Assembly (NCBI GenBank): GCA_022826385.1
Contig: JAJDUZ010000027.1
Span: 62,001 to 126,000, forward strand
Source: Silicimonas sp.
GTDB taxonomy: Bacteria > Pseudomonadota > Alphaproteobacteria > Rhodobacterales > Rhodobacteraceae
DNA: 64,000 bases
Direction: 5' to 3'
Below are positions 17,307-27,199 of the stretch, piece by piece (within the stretch, counting starts at the first letter, position 1; each line of letters begins with the position of its first letter). Under the pieces are notes generated by a model. That model did not search any database and was not told where the DNA came from. It saw nothing but the letters and a program-made list of their open reading frames with translations. The position numbers and the translations under genes are program-made.

Positions 17307-19091
17307 GTGACCGACAAGAAGCTGCGCAGCCAGTTGTGGTTCAACAACCCGGACAATCAGGAAATGACGGCGCTCTACCTTGAGCGTTACCTGAACTACG
17401 GGCTGACACGGGAAGAGTTGCAATCTGGCAAGCCGATCATTGCCATCGCACAGACCGGAAGCGATCTGAGCCCTTGCAACAGACATCATATCGAGCTGGC
17501 CAAGCGCGTGCGCGATGGCGTTATCAGCGCCGGCGGAACCGTGATCGAAGTGCCTGTGCACCCGATCCAGGAAACCGGCAAGCGCCCGACGGCCATGCTG
17601 GACCGGAACCTCGCCTATTTGTCGCTGGTTGAAACCTTGTACGGCTATCCCTTGGATGGCGTGGTTCTGACCATCGGATGTGACAAGACAACCCCGGCGC
17701 TTCTGATGGCGGCATCGACAGTGAATATTCCCGCGGTCGCGCTTTCGGTGGGACCGATGCTGAACGGTTGGTTTCAGGGCAAGCGTACCGGCTCCGGCAC
17801 CATCGTCTGGAAAGCCCGCGAATTGCACGCCGCAGGTGAGATCGACGATGATGGTTTCATGGAGCTTGTCGCCTCGTCGACGCCTTCCGTCGGCTATTGC
17901 AACACGATGGGCACCGCGACCACGATGAACTCGCTGGCCGAGGCTTTGGGGATGCAACTGCCGGGTTCGGCCGCGATCCCGGCCCCTTACCGCGAGCGAG
18001 GGCAGATCGCCTATGAAACCGGCAAGCGGATTGTCGAGATGGTTCATGCCGAGCGTCGACCATCCGACATCATGGATCGCCGCGCCTTCGAGAACGCGAT
18101 TGTCGTGAACTCGGCCATCGGTGGCTCGACCAACGCGCCGATCCATCTGAATGCCGTCGCGCGTCACCTGGGCGTACCGCTTGATAACGACGACTGGCAG
18201 AAGTTGGGTCACGACGTGCCGCTTCTGGTCAACCTTCAGCCGGCGGGCGAGTATCTGGGCGAGGATTATCACCGTGCGGGTGGCGTTCCTGCCGTGATCA
18301 ACGAACTTCTCAAGGCCGACCTGCTGCCGCATCCCGATGCCATGACGGCGAATGGTAAAACCATCGCCGAGAATTGCGCAGGCAAGGAAATCCAGAATAC
18401 GGATGTGATCAAATCGGTTGCTGCACCGATGCTGGCCGCCGCTGGGTTCATCAACCTCAAGGGCAATCTCTTCGACAGCGCGATCATGAAAACCAGCGTG
18501 ATCTCGGACGAGTTCCGCACGCGCTACCTGTCAGATCCCGACGACCCCGATGCGTTCGAGGGACGCGCCATCGTCTTTGACAGCATCGAAGATTATCACG
18601 CGCGCATTGACGATGAGAGTTTGCAAGTCGACGAGCATTGCATCCTGATCATGCGCGGCGCGGGCCCCATCGGTTACCCCGGCGGTGCCGAGGTGGTGAA
18701 CATGCGGCCACCGTCATACCTGCTGAAGAAGGGTGTACACTCGCTGCCTTGCGTGGGCGACGGTCGGCAATCCGGAACCTCCGGGTCACCCAGCATCCTG
18801 AACGCGTCGCCGGAAGCAGCGGCGGGTGGGGGCTTGGCGCTGGTGAAAACCGGCGATCAGGTTCGGATCGATCTGCGGAAGTGTACGGCTGACATTCTGA
18901 TCGACGAAACCGAGCTGGACGCCCGACGCGCCGCTCTGCCCAAACGACCGTTCTCTCCGGACAGCCAGTCGCCATGGCAGGAGATTTTCCGCGAGAAGGT
19001 CGAACCGTTCAGCAAAGGCATGGTTCTGCGCGGCGCGCCCGAGTTCAAGGACATCGCACGCAGCAAAGGCGTACCGCGCGACAACCACTAG
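17307..19091 (+). CDS. IlvD/Edd-family dehydratase (probable sugar-acid, e.g. arabinonate or xylonate, dehydratase)
   Basis: A 594-residue iron-sulfur dehydratase of the IlvD/Edd family. Conserved segments include [56 protein letters not shown] and [20 protein letters not shown]. The cysteines in SPCN, IGCDKT and YCNTMG are the expected cluster ligands and the pattern resembles pentonate dehydratases (L-arabinonate type) rather than true IlvD. It would convert a sugar acid to a 2-keto-3-deoxy acid. No transporter or aldolase of such a pathway is adjacent, so the substrate is not settled. The start is GTG with GGGAG upstream. Confidence 0.88.
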   Translation: MTDKKLRSQLWFNNPDNQEMTALYLERYLNYGLTREELQSGKPIIAIAQTGSDLSPCNRHHIELAKRVRDGVISAGGTVIEVPVHPIQETGKRPTAMLDRNLAYLSLVETLYGYPLDGVVLTIGCDKTTPALLMAASTVNIPAVALSVGPMLNGWFQGKRTGSGTIVWKARELHAAGEIDDDGFMELVASSTPSVGYCNTMGTATTMNSLAEALGMQLPGSAAIPAPYRERGQIAYETGKRIVEMVHAERRPSDIMDRRAFENAIVVNSAIGGSTNAPIHLNAVARHLGVPLDNDDWQKLGHDVPLLVNLQPAGEYLGEDYHRAGGVPAVINELLKADLLPHPDAMTANGKTIAENCAGKEIQNTDVIKSVAAPMLAAAGFINLKGNLFDSAIMKTSVISDEFRTRYLSDPDDPDAFEGRAIVFDSIEDYHARIDDESLQVDEHCILIMRGAGPIGYPGGAEVVNMRPPSYLLKKGVHSLPCVGDGRQSGTSGSPSILNASPEAAAGGGLALVKTGDQVRIDLRKCTADILIDETELDARRAALPKRPFSPDSQSPWQEIFREKVEPFSKGMVLRGAPEFKDIARSKGVPRDNH

Positions 19092-19095
19092 CGTG

Positions 19096-19668
19096 CTAGC
19101 GGTTCATCGCGTGGTATTCCGCGTTCGGCATCATATCGACCGCCGTCGCGAAACGGTTGGACATATTGAAGAAACCGATCACGTCCGACAGGTCAAAGAT
19201 CTGGTCATCGTCCAGCCCGACGTCGCGCAGCGCGTGCCGGTCGCTCTCGACGACCTCCCACGGTGTCACCGTCAGTTTCCAGGCGAAATCCAGCATCGCA
19301 CGTTGACGCGCATCCAGCGGCGCGACGCGATAGTTCATGACCAGCATCTCGCCAAGTTGGGGATCACCTGACAATTGTCGAACCGCCTGCCCGTGCGCGA
19401 CAAGGCAATAGAAGCACCGGTTGGCCGATGACACGACGACGGCGACCATTTCCCGTTCCAGCTTTGAAAGCTTCGAATCCGAGAGCATCACCGCATTGTA
19501 TAAAGTCGAGAAGGCGCGAAGCTTTTCCTGATGGCGCGAATAGGTGCGCAGAACGTTCGGGACCAGCCCCAGCTTTTCCTCGCAGATCCTGAAGTAAGCC
19601 TGCATGTCGTCGTCCAGTTCGCTGGCATCCGGAAGATCGAAGATCGATATGTGGTCAGGTTGTGGCAC
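19096..19668 (-). CDS. AhpD-like peroxidase-related protein
   Basis: A 190-residue carboxymuconolactone decarboxylase/AhpD-fold protein. The hallmark CxxC with nearby histidine is present: SSANRCFYCLVAHGQAVRQL. The N-terminal part (YFRICEEKLGLVPNVLRTYS) is typical of the peroxidase-related subfamily. It may reduce organic peroxides with a thiol donor. The GTG at 19668 is preferred because GGAGG lies eight bases upstream and the protein then has the usual family length; a longer reading to 19761 is possible. It converges on the dehydratase gene with only four bases between. Confidence 0.85.
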   Translation of the reverse strand: MPQPDHISIFDLPDASELDDDMQAYFRICEEKLGLVPNVLRTYSRHQEKLRAFSTLYNAVMLSDSKLSKLEREMVAVVVSSANRCFYCLVAHGQAVRQLSGDPQLGEMLVMNYRVAPLDARQRAMLDFAWKLTVTPWEVVESDRHALRDVGLDDDQIFDLSDVIGFFNMSNRFATAVDMMPNAEYHAMNR

Positions 19669-20094
19669 GGGCGAAGCCTCCAAATGTGTCGATTCTGAGC
19701 CAAAGACGCATCCACGCAACAAAATGTTGTTTCGCAAATCTTGCCTTGGAAACGCCAGCATGCCCGATTGTGCCGGTGGGCGAAATAATGAAACAGTTGG
19801 ACTGATTTAGAGCGCATTCATCAACGGTGATCGGCAGGAATTTTCATATTTAATTCAAACGCTAAGCCCTACCTAATCCGGCTTAAGCAGAACTTCGCGC
19901 ACTTTTTCCCCAGTGTGCGTGCAAGGCGATGACCGGCCGTGAAGCAAGCCCTTTTGTCGCCACAATTCGCAGTAGCCTTAACTCAAATTTGACCAGTTCC
20001 AGACGCGTCAGCGTTTGCTCGTTTTCAGAATCAAAAAAGCGAAGTTCAAGACCGCGCCCGGGTAACCCGCGAGCGCAGATGGGAGAGATGTGCC
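19669..20094. other. Upstream region of the RTX-like gene
   Basis: This 426-base non-coding stretch lies between two divergent genes and is more AT-rich than its surroundings around 19790-19880. It must contain promoters for both. A short hairpin (CGCAC...GTGCG) lies near 19898-19921. GGGAGAG is placed before the RTX ATG at 20095. No RNA gene or known riboswitch was recognised. Confidence 0.45.
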
Positions 20095-23000
20095 ATGAAC
20101 GATACGACCGCTTATTTCGACGCTTCCAGCCCGGACACGCCTGCCGGGATGACACCAACCGTGGCAATCGGAGATGTCACTGGCGTGCCCAGTTCCGGCA
20201 CCGGCCTGTCAGGCGCGGCCTTTGTGCCGGGCACCAGCATCTGGAACATCACCAAAGCGGCAGAGGCTGCAGCAGGAACGGCCGACGCGACATTCGAAGT
20301 GTCCGAATTGTACTTTGGAAGTCGGAACAGCGACACGACCGTTGCCGAGTTTCTTGGCGAATATGGCAGCATCACCAGCGGTGACGGCGATGTCGAGATG
20401 GGGCCCTCTGCGCTGACATTTTCAGGCTATATCTTCATCCCTGCAGGCGTTCACCAGATCTCGGTCGTGTCTGATGACGGCTTCGACCTGAACATTGGCG
20501 GTGTCGACTTCTCGGAATTCGCCAATGGACGCGGCACCGACGAAACCGCGCGCGTGGCCGAGTTTGACGGTGGTCTCTACCCGATCGAACTCCTTTACTT
20601 CGATGGCGGCGGCGGCATGTCCTTGCGGCTGGAGATCGACGGCCTGCCGGTTGATCAAAGCGCCTTTTATCAATCCGAAGCCGACTTCACCAACCCACCG
20701 GCAGATGTCCCTCTGGTCGCCGTCGAAGACTATCACCCCTCGTTCTTTATTCCCGAAACCGTCGACGGCGACAACGATGTGTCCACCAGTGATGCACGCG
20801 ATGTGGTTGAAGGTGACGCGGGCGACGACACAATCGACGGTCAGGGTGGCGACGACGAACTGCTGGGCGGTTTCGGCGACGATGTTCTGCTGGGCGGTGA
20901 TGGCGATGACATGCTGGACGGCGGGTATGGCTCCGACGTTCTGAACGGCGGCGATGGCGACGACTTGTTGATCGCTGCATCCGACGCCGGCGAACAGCGC
21001 ATTGGACAATTGGCCATTGGTCAGCCGACGCGCGACGACCCGGACGGCGAGGTTGACGAAGCGCTGCAAAAGCTCTCGGCCTATGCCGATGAAGCCATTG
21101 TCGGGGACGATGTTCTGATCGGCGGCGCGGGGGCGGATACGTTCCTGATCAAGCCGCAGATCGATGCCAAGCTGGACATCATTCAGGAGCACGTGCGCGC
21201 CGATGGGACGATCAATTGGGCTGGCGTGGCCGGCGAGAATGACGAGCTGCACGACCACTGGGTCGACAGTTTCGGCATCGATCTGATCGCCGACTACAAT
21301 GCCGCGGAAGACACCATTGCCGTGATCGGCCATACGGCTGTGCCCTATGTGACATATGCCGATGTGATGGGCGACGACGCACTGGAATCGATCATCACAG
21401 TGATCTCGGTTCAGCACGGCAACGGCGGCGCGCATGATCGCGACCTGATCGGACAGGTCATCGTCCATGGTGACCTGGTCGACGTCGAAGACATCCAGAC
21501 CGACGACGGCGTGACCTATGGCGTGGTCGAAAGCTATGACGAGATCGCCACAGCTCTTGCCGCACCGGGCGAGGAGAAGATGACCGAGATCAACGGCGAG
21601 ATGGTCAAGGGCTATGACACCCGCGAACCGGCAACCATGCAGATGGACGGCGCGCATGGTGGCCCAGGCACCAATGTACTGGGCGCGATCACCGGCAACC
21701 CTGCCGTGGCCTTCGACAACGACAACTTCGACGAAAGCATGTTGGCCGCAGGCGCTGGCGACGAAGAAGCCATGGTCGAAACCCGGGCGCCCTTCGATCA
21801 GTTGGGAATTGTCGAAGTCGCCGGAGAGACCATCACCGGTGGAAATGGCAACAACACGCTGTCGCAGGCTGACATCGAAGAACCCGATGGCATGCCGGGA
21901 GCTCTTGGCTTCTGGAGCTTCGACAATGGCGTCGATGGCGCGTACGCTGATGGTCGCGATGATGGCGGCGCAGCGGTCAAGACCTATACGCTTTACGAAA
22001 ATCAGGCTGTCCTGAATACCGAAGCCTCCACCGAAGGTCCGGATGGAACGCCCAACGGTGCGATTTATTTTAACGGTGAAGACAGCTTCGCTTTCCTCGA
22101 GCACGAGAGCGAAATGAACTTCACCCAAGGCACGGTCGCCATGTGGGTGCGCCCCGACGACTTGGGCGAGACATCCATGTTCGTCACCAAAGACCAGTCA
22201 GGCTCGGGCGAAGGCAGCCACTTCCGTTTGGGTCACACCGATGAAGGCGGTCTCTTCCTGCGGGCTGCAGACCCCTACAAAACCAACCACGCTTGGGAAA
22301 CCGGCCCGCTTCTGACCGAGGGCGAATGGGCTCATATCGCGGTCAACTTCACCGAAGACGGAATCACCGTCTATCTGGACGGGCAACCGGTTCCGGACAA
22401 CGCCTGGACGGCAGTCGAGGGTGGTGACGCCACACCCGGCGCCCAAGGCGAGAACATGCTTCTTCAGAACGAGGAACCATGGGTCTTCGGGGCGGACCAA
22501 TACAAGACCAAGCTGAACGACACTGCTGCCGAATTTGCCATTGACGATGAAGACCTTCGCAACGAGTTCGAAGGTGCCATTGCCGATTTCGGTGTCTGGG
22601 GTGGCTTCACGGCAGACGACGCTCTCACGCAATCCGAAATCAACACACTTATCACCGATGGGCCCGGCGCAGCTCTCACAAACCCCTCCGGCGCCGAGGC
22701 CATGGTCGCAGCTGACGATGTCATCAACGGTATGGGCGGCAACGATAACATCGATGGCGAAGCTGGCGACGACACGCTGGACGGCGGCAACGGAAACGAC
22801 AGCGTTCAGGGCGGCTATGGCGACGACCACGTCATGGGTGGCAACGGAAACGACACGCTGGACGGGGGCCGCGGCAACGACCTGGTCGAAGGTGGCGACG
22901 GGGACGACGTGCTCTATAGCCGTGCGGATACCGGCGAACAGCGGGCCGGTCAGCTGGTGCTTGACGATCCGTCGCGTCCTGAAGGTGGCTCGATCGATCA

Positions 23001-24756
23001 GGAGTACTTGAAGCTCTATGACTGGCTGGATCAGGAAATTTCTGGCGACGACGTGCTGGTCGGCGGCGCTGGTGCCGACCAGTTCAAGTTCGAAACGCTG
23101 ATCAACGGCAAGAAGGATATCCTCGCCGAGCATACGATGGACAACCGCATGATCCATTGGCACGGCGTCGCGGGCGAGAACACCTATATCCACGACCACT
23201 GGGTCGATGGCCTTGGGATCGATGTGGTTGCCGACTTCAACAAGGAAGAAGGCGACACGATCTCGGTCATCGGTCACACCACGCAGGTCGAGGTCGACTA
23301 TCGCACGATCGATACGGATGGCGACGGCATCGACGATGACGCAGTTTCGGTCATTACCGTGTACTCGCAGCAGGGCAACGGCGGCGGCGCCCATGACGAG
23401 GATTACCTTGGCTACATCATCGTTCACGGTGACAAGGTCGAGGAAGACGACATCGAAACCGATGCAGGCGCTCACTATGGGATCGTCGACACAATCGACG
23501 AAATCCAGGAAGCGGTTGCACCCGAGGGTGAAACCAAGTGGATCGATCTGGATGGCGATGGTGTTGCCGAACATTTGGGCTATGACACCCGCGATGTCGA
23601 AGGCGATCCGGTTGGGACGACACCATGGGCCTACTCCTCGAACGAGTGGTTGCAGACCGGGCAAGTCGATCTGGCCAGCACGTTGCCGGAAGGCCTGGAA
23701 GCGCCCGCGGTCTTGCTGGAACATGACGGTGGCGCCTTCGATGGTGTTGATGACTCGGTCGAAATTCCACACACGGACGCCCAGGCCGCGACAGAGGGCA
23801 CTTGGTCCTTCAACTTCACCGCGGACAATCCCGGAAACGGCGTCAATCAGGCCTTGCTGTCGAAAGACCATTCGGGCCTGCAGGATGGCGGTCACCTGAC
23901 GGCCTACATCACCACCAACGGCGCACTGAAAGTCCGCTTCCAGGGAACCGAGGATGAAAAGAACCTTGTCGATTGGCAGACCAAGATCGAAGCCGGCGAG
24001 GACTATCACTTCGCCTTCACCTTCGACGAGGACGAAATCGCCCTTTATCTGAACGGCGAGCTTATCGACAGTGACGAGGGCTATCCGGACGGAATGAGCG
24101 GGAATTCGGAGGACCTTGTGCTGGGCGCTTCGACACGCATCCGGAACGGTGATGACGACAACCTGCAATGGCACTTTGATGGCGAGATTTCCGACCTTGT
24201 GATGCTGGATCGGTCGCTTGAAGAGATCGAAGTCCTGTTCCTGGCCGAAAGCGGCGGCGACGTCAGTGCTCTGGACAGTCTTTATTCCGATGCCGATCCG
24301 GCCCCGGTCGAAGATCCGGTAGAGGAGGAGCCTATTCCCGCAGAAACGCCGGAAGACGAAGACCCCGTCGAAGACGACAGCGAGGAGCCAACCGAGGACG
24401 ATGGCGACGAGCCCGTTGACGAAGACGAGGATGCACCGGAAGACGAGGAACCATCGGACGACATCGATGAACCCGAAGAGGAAGAGACGTCCGATGACGA
24501 GGACGAAGACGAGCCTGCCAGCTCGGAAGACGGCGGTATCGGAGCGATCTTCGCGCGCATCTTCGAAATCTTCACGTCGATCTTCGCTTTCCTTGGCGGC
24601 GGCGGTTCGAACGAGAACTTTACCGAGGAAGATGTTGAAGAGGGTCTGGACGAGGTCGAGGATCTGCTGGCCACTCTGGTGCCGTTGACCCCGATTGACG
24701 AGGACGCAGAACCGGCCAACACCGACGAAGAAATCGAAATGGAGATGATCGCGTAG
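20095..24756 (+). CDS. Large RTX/LamG/PA14-like calcium-binding protein with duplicated modules
   Basis: A 1553-residue acidic protein, probably secreted or cell-surface. Domains in order: a PA14-like fold (about 40-210) with YIFIPAGVHQISVVSDDGFD; RTX nonapeptides (about 238-292, GGxGxDxLx type); a module A (300-512) with DHWVDSFGIDLIADYN and IVHGDLVDVEDI; a LamG-like domain (603-855); second RTX block (874-942); module B (948-1165), clearly homologous to A; a second LamG-like domain (1207-1389); an Asp/Glu-rich low-complexity stretch (1398-1479); a hydrophobic amphipathic segment IGAIFARIFEIFTSIFAFLG (about 1482-1501); and an acidic tail. RTX repeats bind calcium, and LamG folds often bind sugars. 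There is no Sec signal peptide, so type I export is likely, but no exporter genes are adjacent. Function is unknown. Confidence 0.85.
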   Translation: MNDTTAYFDASSPDTPAGMTPTVAIGDVTGVPSSGTGLSGAAFVPGTSIWNITKAAEAAAGTADATFEVSELYFGSRNSDTTVAEFLGEYGSITSGDGDVEMGPSALTFSGYIFIPAGVHQISVVSDDGFDLNIGGVDFSEFANGRGTDETARVAEFDGGLYPIELLYFDGGGGMSLRLEIDGLPVDQSAFYQSEADFTNPPADVPLVAVEDYHPSFFIPETVDGDNDVSTSDARDVVEGDAGDDTIDGQGGDDELLGGFGDDVLLGGDGDDMLDGGYGSDVLNGGDGDDLLIAASDAGEQRIGQLAIGQPTRDDPDGEVDEALQKLSAYADEAIVGDDVLIGGAGADTFLIKPQIDAKLDIIQEHVRADGTINWAGVAGENDELHDHWVDSFGIDLIADYNAAEDTIAVIGHTAVPYVTYADVMGDDALESIITVISVQHGNGGAHDRDLIGQVIVHGDLVDVEDIQTDDGVTYGVVESYDEIATALAAPGEEKMTEINGEMVKGYDTREPATMQMDGAHGGPGTNVLGAITGNPAVAFDNDNFDESMLAAGAGDEEAMVETRAPFDQLGIVEVAGETITGGNGNNTLSQADIEEPDGMPGALGFWSFDNGVDGAYADGRDDGGAAVKTYTLYENQAVLNTEASTEGPDGTPNGAIYFNGEDSFAFLEHESEMNFTQGTVAMWVRPDDLGETSMFVTKDQSGSGEGSHFRLGHTDEGGLFLRAADPYKTNHAWETGPLLTEGEWAHIAVNFTEDGITVYLDGQPVPDNAWTAVEGGDATPGAQGENMLLQNEEPWVFGADQYKTKLNDTAAEFAIDDEDLRNEFEGAIADFGVWGGFTADDALTQSEINTLITDGPGAALTNPSGAEAMVAADDVINGMGGNDNIDGEAGDDTLDGGNGNDSVQGGYGDDHVMGGNGNDTLDGGRGNDLVEGGDGDDVLYSRADTGEQRAGQLVLDDPSRPEGGSIDQEYLKLYDWLDQEISGDDVLVGGAGADQFKFETLINGKKDILAEHTMDNRMIHWHGVAGENTYIHDHWVDGLGIDVVADFNKEEGDTISVIGHTTQVEVDYRTIDTDGDGIDDDAVSVITVYSQQGNGGGAHDEDYLGYIIVHGDKVEEDDIETDAGAHYGIVDTIDEIQEAVAPEGETKWIDLDGDGVAEHLGYDTRDVEGDPVGTTPWAYSSNEWLQTGQVDLASTLPEGLEAPAVLLEHDGGAFDGVDDSVEIPHTDAQAATEGTWSFNFTADNPGNGVNQALLSKDHSGLQDGGHLTAYITTNGALKVRFQGTEDEKNLVDWQTKIEAGEDYHFAFTFDEDEIALYLNGELIDSDEGYPDGMSGNSEDLVLGASTRIRNGDDDNLQWHFDGEISDLVMLDRSLEEIEVLFLAESGGDVSALDSLYSDADPAPVEDPVEEEPIPAETPEDEDPVEDDSEEPTEDDGDEPVDEDEDAPEDEEPSDDIDEPEEEETSDDEDEDEPASSEDGGIGAIFARIFEIFTSIFAFLGGGGSNENFTEEDVEEGLDEVEDLLATLVPLTPIDEDAEPANTDEEIEMEMIA

Positions 24757-24780
24757 GACCGCCGAATCTCTGTCTTGAAG

Positions 24781-24806
24781 GGCCCGGCCAATGCCGGGCC
24801 TTTTTT
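24781..24806 (+). terminator. Strong intrinsic terminator after the RTX-like gene
   Basis: An 8-bp perfect GC stem (GGCCCGGC at 24781-24788, GCCGGGCC at 24793-24800) with a four-base loop and six T (24801-24806). It begins 24 bases after the RTX stop. The stop codon of the convergent regulator gene starts inside the T tract. Confidence 0.95.
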
Positions 24807-25659
24807 ATGCGCTCCAGCGGACCTTGCCCAAATCCTCGACGGCATAGCCTTCAAGCGTGGCGACGCGGCGAGAAAACTCGGGCGTGCCGCAAAATGCCAA
24901 AAGCTTCTGGAATGGCTCGCTAAAGTAAGCGGCTCGGTCGACAAGAATATCGAAGCGTTCGGTCACCAATGGCACGAAACCCAACCCGAATTGCTTGGCC
25001 ATCGTCTTTAAACCAAACGCAGCATCTGCACTTCCCTCAGCGACGGCCAAAGCCGCATCCTGCTCGCTGTGGAACGGCCCGATCGGCGAATACGACACAT
25101 CCTTGGCCAACCCGCTGAACAGCGCCGAAGTACCCGAGGTCGGTTGCCTGACAGCGACTGATTTGCCGTTCAGCCAAGCCATGGACGTGGCGTCGTCAGC
25201 ATGCATCTTAGGCACGATCAGTCCCCGCCCCCGCTCGGCCCAGCCAAGAAGAACCACGTTTCTGTTACGGAAGCGCTGCCCAACAGCTTCAAGGTTCCAA
25301 CTGTTCGAGCTTCCGTCAAAGATATGCAGCCCGGTTGCTACTCCGTCCCCGGCTTCAAACCTGTCCAGACCGTCGCCGCTGCCATCAAAGTATGTTGCAA
25401 GGCCACATTGCGACTGGCGCAGCGCCCATTCCAGCAGCGGGTCGTGGCTGCCAAGAAACACCGCTGGCCGCTGTTTTCGGACACCGGACTGGTTGGTGGC
25501 GATCCACGCGCGAATGTCACTTTCGGGAAACAGAAGTTTGCCGGTTGCCCGCGTGCACGGAATTGTGCCCGAAGCCGCAAGATCATAGACCTTGCGCTCC
25601 TTGATCCGCAAAAGCGTGGCAAGCTCTGGAACGGTCAGAAACTCGGGCTCGCCCCTCAT
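24805..25659 (-). CDS. HTH regulator with periplasmic-binding-protein-like sensor domain (probable tungstate/molybdate regulator)
   Basis: A 284-residue protein with an N-terminal excisionase/MerR-like helix-turn-helix (about 6-57: FLTVPELATLLRIKERKVYD, then FPESDIRAWI) and a C-terminal PBP-like domain (about 70-270) related to molybdate-binding proteins, with VAVRQPTSGTSALF and DAAFGLKTMAKQFGL. This architecture suggests an oxyanion-sensing transcription factor. It is the last gene of the tungstate-transport operon, and its ATG overlaps the tupA stop in ATGA. By context it probably controls that operon, which is inference. Its stop lies inside the terminator of the convergent RTX gene. Confidence 0.82.
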   Translation of the reverse strand: MRGEPEFLTVPELATLLRIKERKVYDLAASGTIPCTRATGKLLFPESDIRAWIATNQSGVRKQRPAVFLGSHDPLLEWALRQSQCGLATYFDGSGDGLDRFEAGDGVATGLHIFDGSSNSWNLEAVGQRFRNRNVVLLGWAERGRGLIVPKMHADDATSMAWLNGKSVAVRQPTSGTSALFSGLAKDVSYSPIGPFHSEQDAALAVAEGSADAAFGLKTMAKQFGLGFVPLVTERFDILVDRAAYFSEPFQKLLAFCGTPEFSRRVATLEGYAVEDLGKVRWSA

Positions 25660-26474
25660 TCGGGCGCCTTCGCATTGGGTGTGAATAACTGCTGACCCGA
25701 GACAGTGAAAGACGCGATGCGAGACTGTCCGGCCTCGGACAGCAACCAGTTGATAAAGGCCTGTGCTGCGTCAGCTTTCACATTCGGACAGACGGCAGGA
25801 TTGACCAGAATAACGCCGTATTGATTGAACAGGTCGGGGTCGCCTTCCACCATGATCCGATAATCCAGCTTGTTGCCGAACGAGATCCATGTGGCGCGGT
25901 CCACAAGAACATAGGCACCCATGCCAATACCCGTGTTCAGCGTCGCGCCCATGCCCGAGCCTGTCTCGCGATACCATGTTCCCGACGCGTCGACGGGGTT
26001 CAGTCCAGCCGCAGCCCAAAGCGACATCTCTTTCTTGTGGGTTCCGCTTTCGTCCCCGCGCGAAGCAAAGATGGCGCCGCTTCGGGCAATGTCCGCCAGC
26101 GCACCAGCGACATCCGTCTGGCCAAGAACGCCAGCTGGATCGCTTTCAGGTCCGACAATAACGAAGTCGTTGTACATCAGGTCCGACCGGAACACGCCGC
26201 CACCTTCTGCGACAAACGCCTCTTCGGCTTGTTTGGCGTGGACCAGAAGAACATCACCATCGCAGTTTCCCGCATTCCGAATGGCTTGCCCGGTTCCCAC
26301 GGCCACCACGTTCACCTGAATACCGGTGAGGTCCTGAAAGCTGGGCAGCAAATGGTCGTAAAGGCCCGAATTCGCTGTCGATGTCGTGGATTGAACAAGG
26401 ATCGAATCCGACAGCGCGGGCCCGGTTGCAAGAAGGAAACTAATGGCAGCAAGTCGAAGCACGGGACCTCTCAT
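25656..26474 (-). CDS. tupA: Tungstate ABC transporter, periplasmic binding protein TupA
   Basis: A 272-residue binding protein with a signal peptide (MRGPVLRLAAISFLLATGPA). The mature part opens with QSTTSTANSGLYDHLLPSFQ, the TTS motif that marks TupA and binds the oxyanion, and later has FASRGDESGTHKKEMSLW, also conserved. It captures tungstate (WO4) in the periplasm and hands it to TupB/TupC. Molybdate uptake cannot be excluded, but ModA has a different motif. The start overlaps the tupC stop in ATGA. Confidence 0.92.
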   Translation of the reverse strand: MRGPVLRLAAISFLLATGPALSDSILVQSTTSTANSGLYDHLLPSFQDLTGIQVNVVAVGTGQAIRNAGNCDGDVLLVHAKQAEEAFVAEGGGVFRSDLMYNDFVIVGPESDPAGVLGQTDVAGALADIARSGAIFASRGDESGTHKKEMSLWAAAGLNPVDASGTWYRETGSGMGATLNTGIGMGAYVLVDRATWISFGNKLDYRIMVEGDPDLFNQYGVILVNPAVCPNVKADAAQAFINWLLSEAGQSRIASFTVSGQQLFTPNAKAPE

Positions 26475-27199
26475 GTTGTCAGGCGGCCAGCCAGGTAATC
26501 CTGGGCGGCTGCGGATTTCGGTGTGTCGAAGAACGTCTTTGCCTCTGCCTGTTCGACAACACGACCTTTGGAAAGAAAGATGACTTCGGAGGCCAGCCGC
26601 CGCGCCTGCGAGGCGTCATGCGACACCAGCACGATGCGGACACCGCTTGCCGCTGTGTCACGCAGAATGTCTTCGATCATCAACGTCGCGGCCGGATCGA
26701 GGCTGGCTGTCGGCTCATCCAACAGCAAAACCGATGGTTCGATTGCAAGCGCCTGGGCAATCGCCAAGCGCTGTTGCTCTCCTCCGGAAAGACGGCGGGC
26801 CGGCGTTCGCGCCTTGTCGGCTAAATGAACACGTGCCAGCAACTCGGCTGTTCTTTCGATTGGCAAGCGTCTTGTACGCAAGGCAAAACGAACGTTTGCC
26901 TCGGCCGTCCGACGCAGCAGAACCGGCGTCTGCAGAACAAGGGACTGTCGGCGCAACCGCTCGGGCGATTGCGGCGCGCCGTCTGATTTCACCGTGCCTG
27001 TTCCCGGTGCCACCAGCCCATGAAACACGCGCAATAGCACGCTCTTGCCCGCGCCGTTCGGCCCCATGATCGCAGTTACACCACCCGAAGACAGGTCCAG
27101 TTCGGGGATGTCCAGAAGTCGCCGGTCGCCGACATCCACACGGCAATCGGTCAATCCGAGAAACGGGGGAGAGAGATCACCAGCATCATACATGGGCAT
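26471..27199 (-). CDS. tupC: Tungstate ABC transporter, ATP-binding protein TupC
   Basis: A 242-residue ABC ATPase. Walker A GPNGAGKSV, the signature LSGGEQQRLAIAQAL, Walker B VLLLDEPTASLD and the switch histidine in IVLVSHDASQ are intact. It energises tungstate import with TupB. It starts with ATG at 27199, overlapping tupB by 14 bases, and its stop overlaps the tupA start. Note that Walker A ends in Ser-Val rather than the commoner Ser/Thr-Thr, which is conservative. Confidence 0.92.
   Translation of the reverse strand: MPMYDAGDLSPPFLGLTDCRVDVGDRRLLDIPELDLSSGGVTAIMGPNGAGKSVLLRVFHGLVAPGTGTVKSDGAPQSPERLRRQSLVLQTPVLLRRTAEANVRFALRTRRLPIERTAELLARVHLADKARTPARRLSGGEQQRLAIAQALAIEPSVLLLDEPTASLDPAATLMIEDILRDTAASGVRIVLVSHDASQARRLASEVIFLSKGRVVEQAEAKTFFDTPKSAAAQDYLAGRLTT

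Noticed and set aside
20800..22920. The Gly/Asp-rich repeats as a CRISPR-like or tandem DNA repeat
   Set aside because: The periodicity is a coding one (nine codons), the DNA units vary, and the frame is open throughout.
20422..24174. Two long minus-strand frames (568 and 658 codons) opposite the RTX gene
   Set aside because: The repeated GGxGxDD coding pattern on the plus strand produces open antisense frames; RTX domains are clear on the plus strand.
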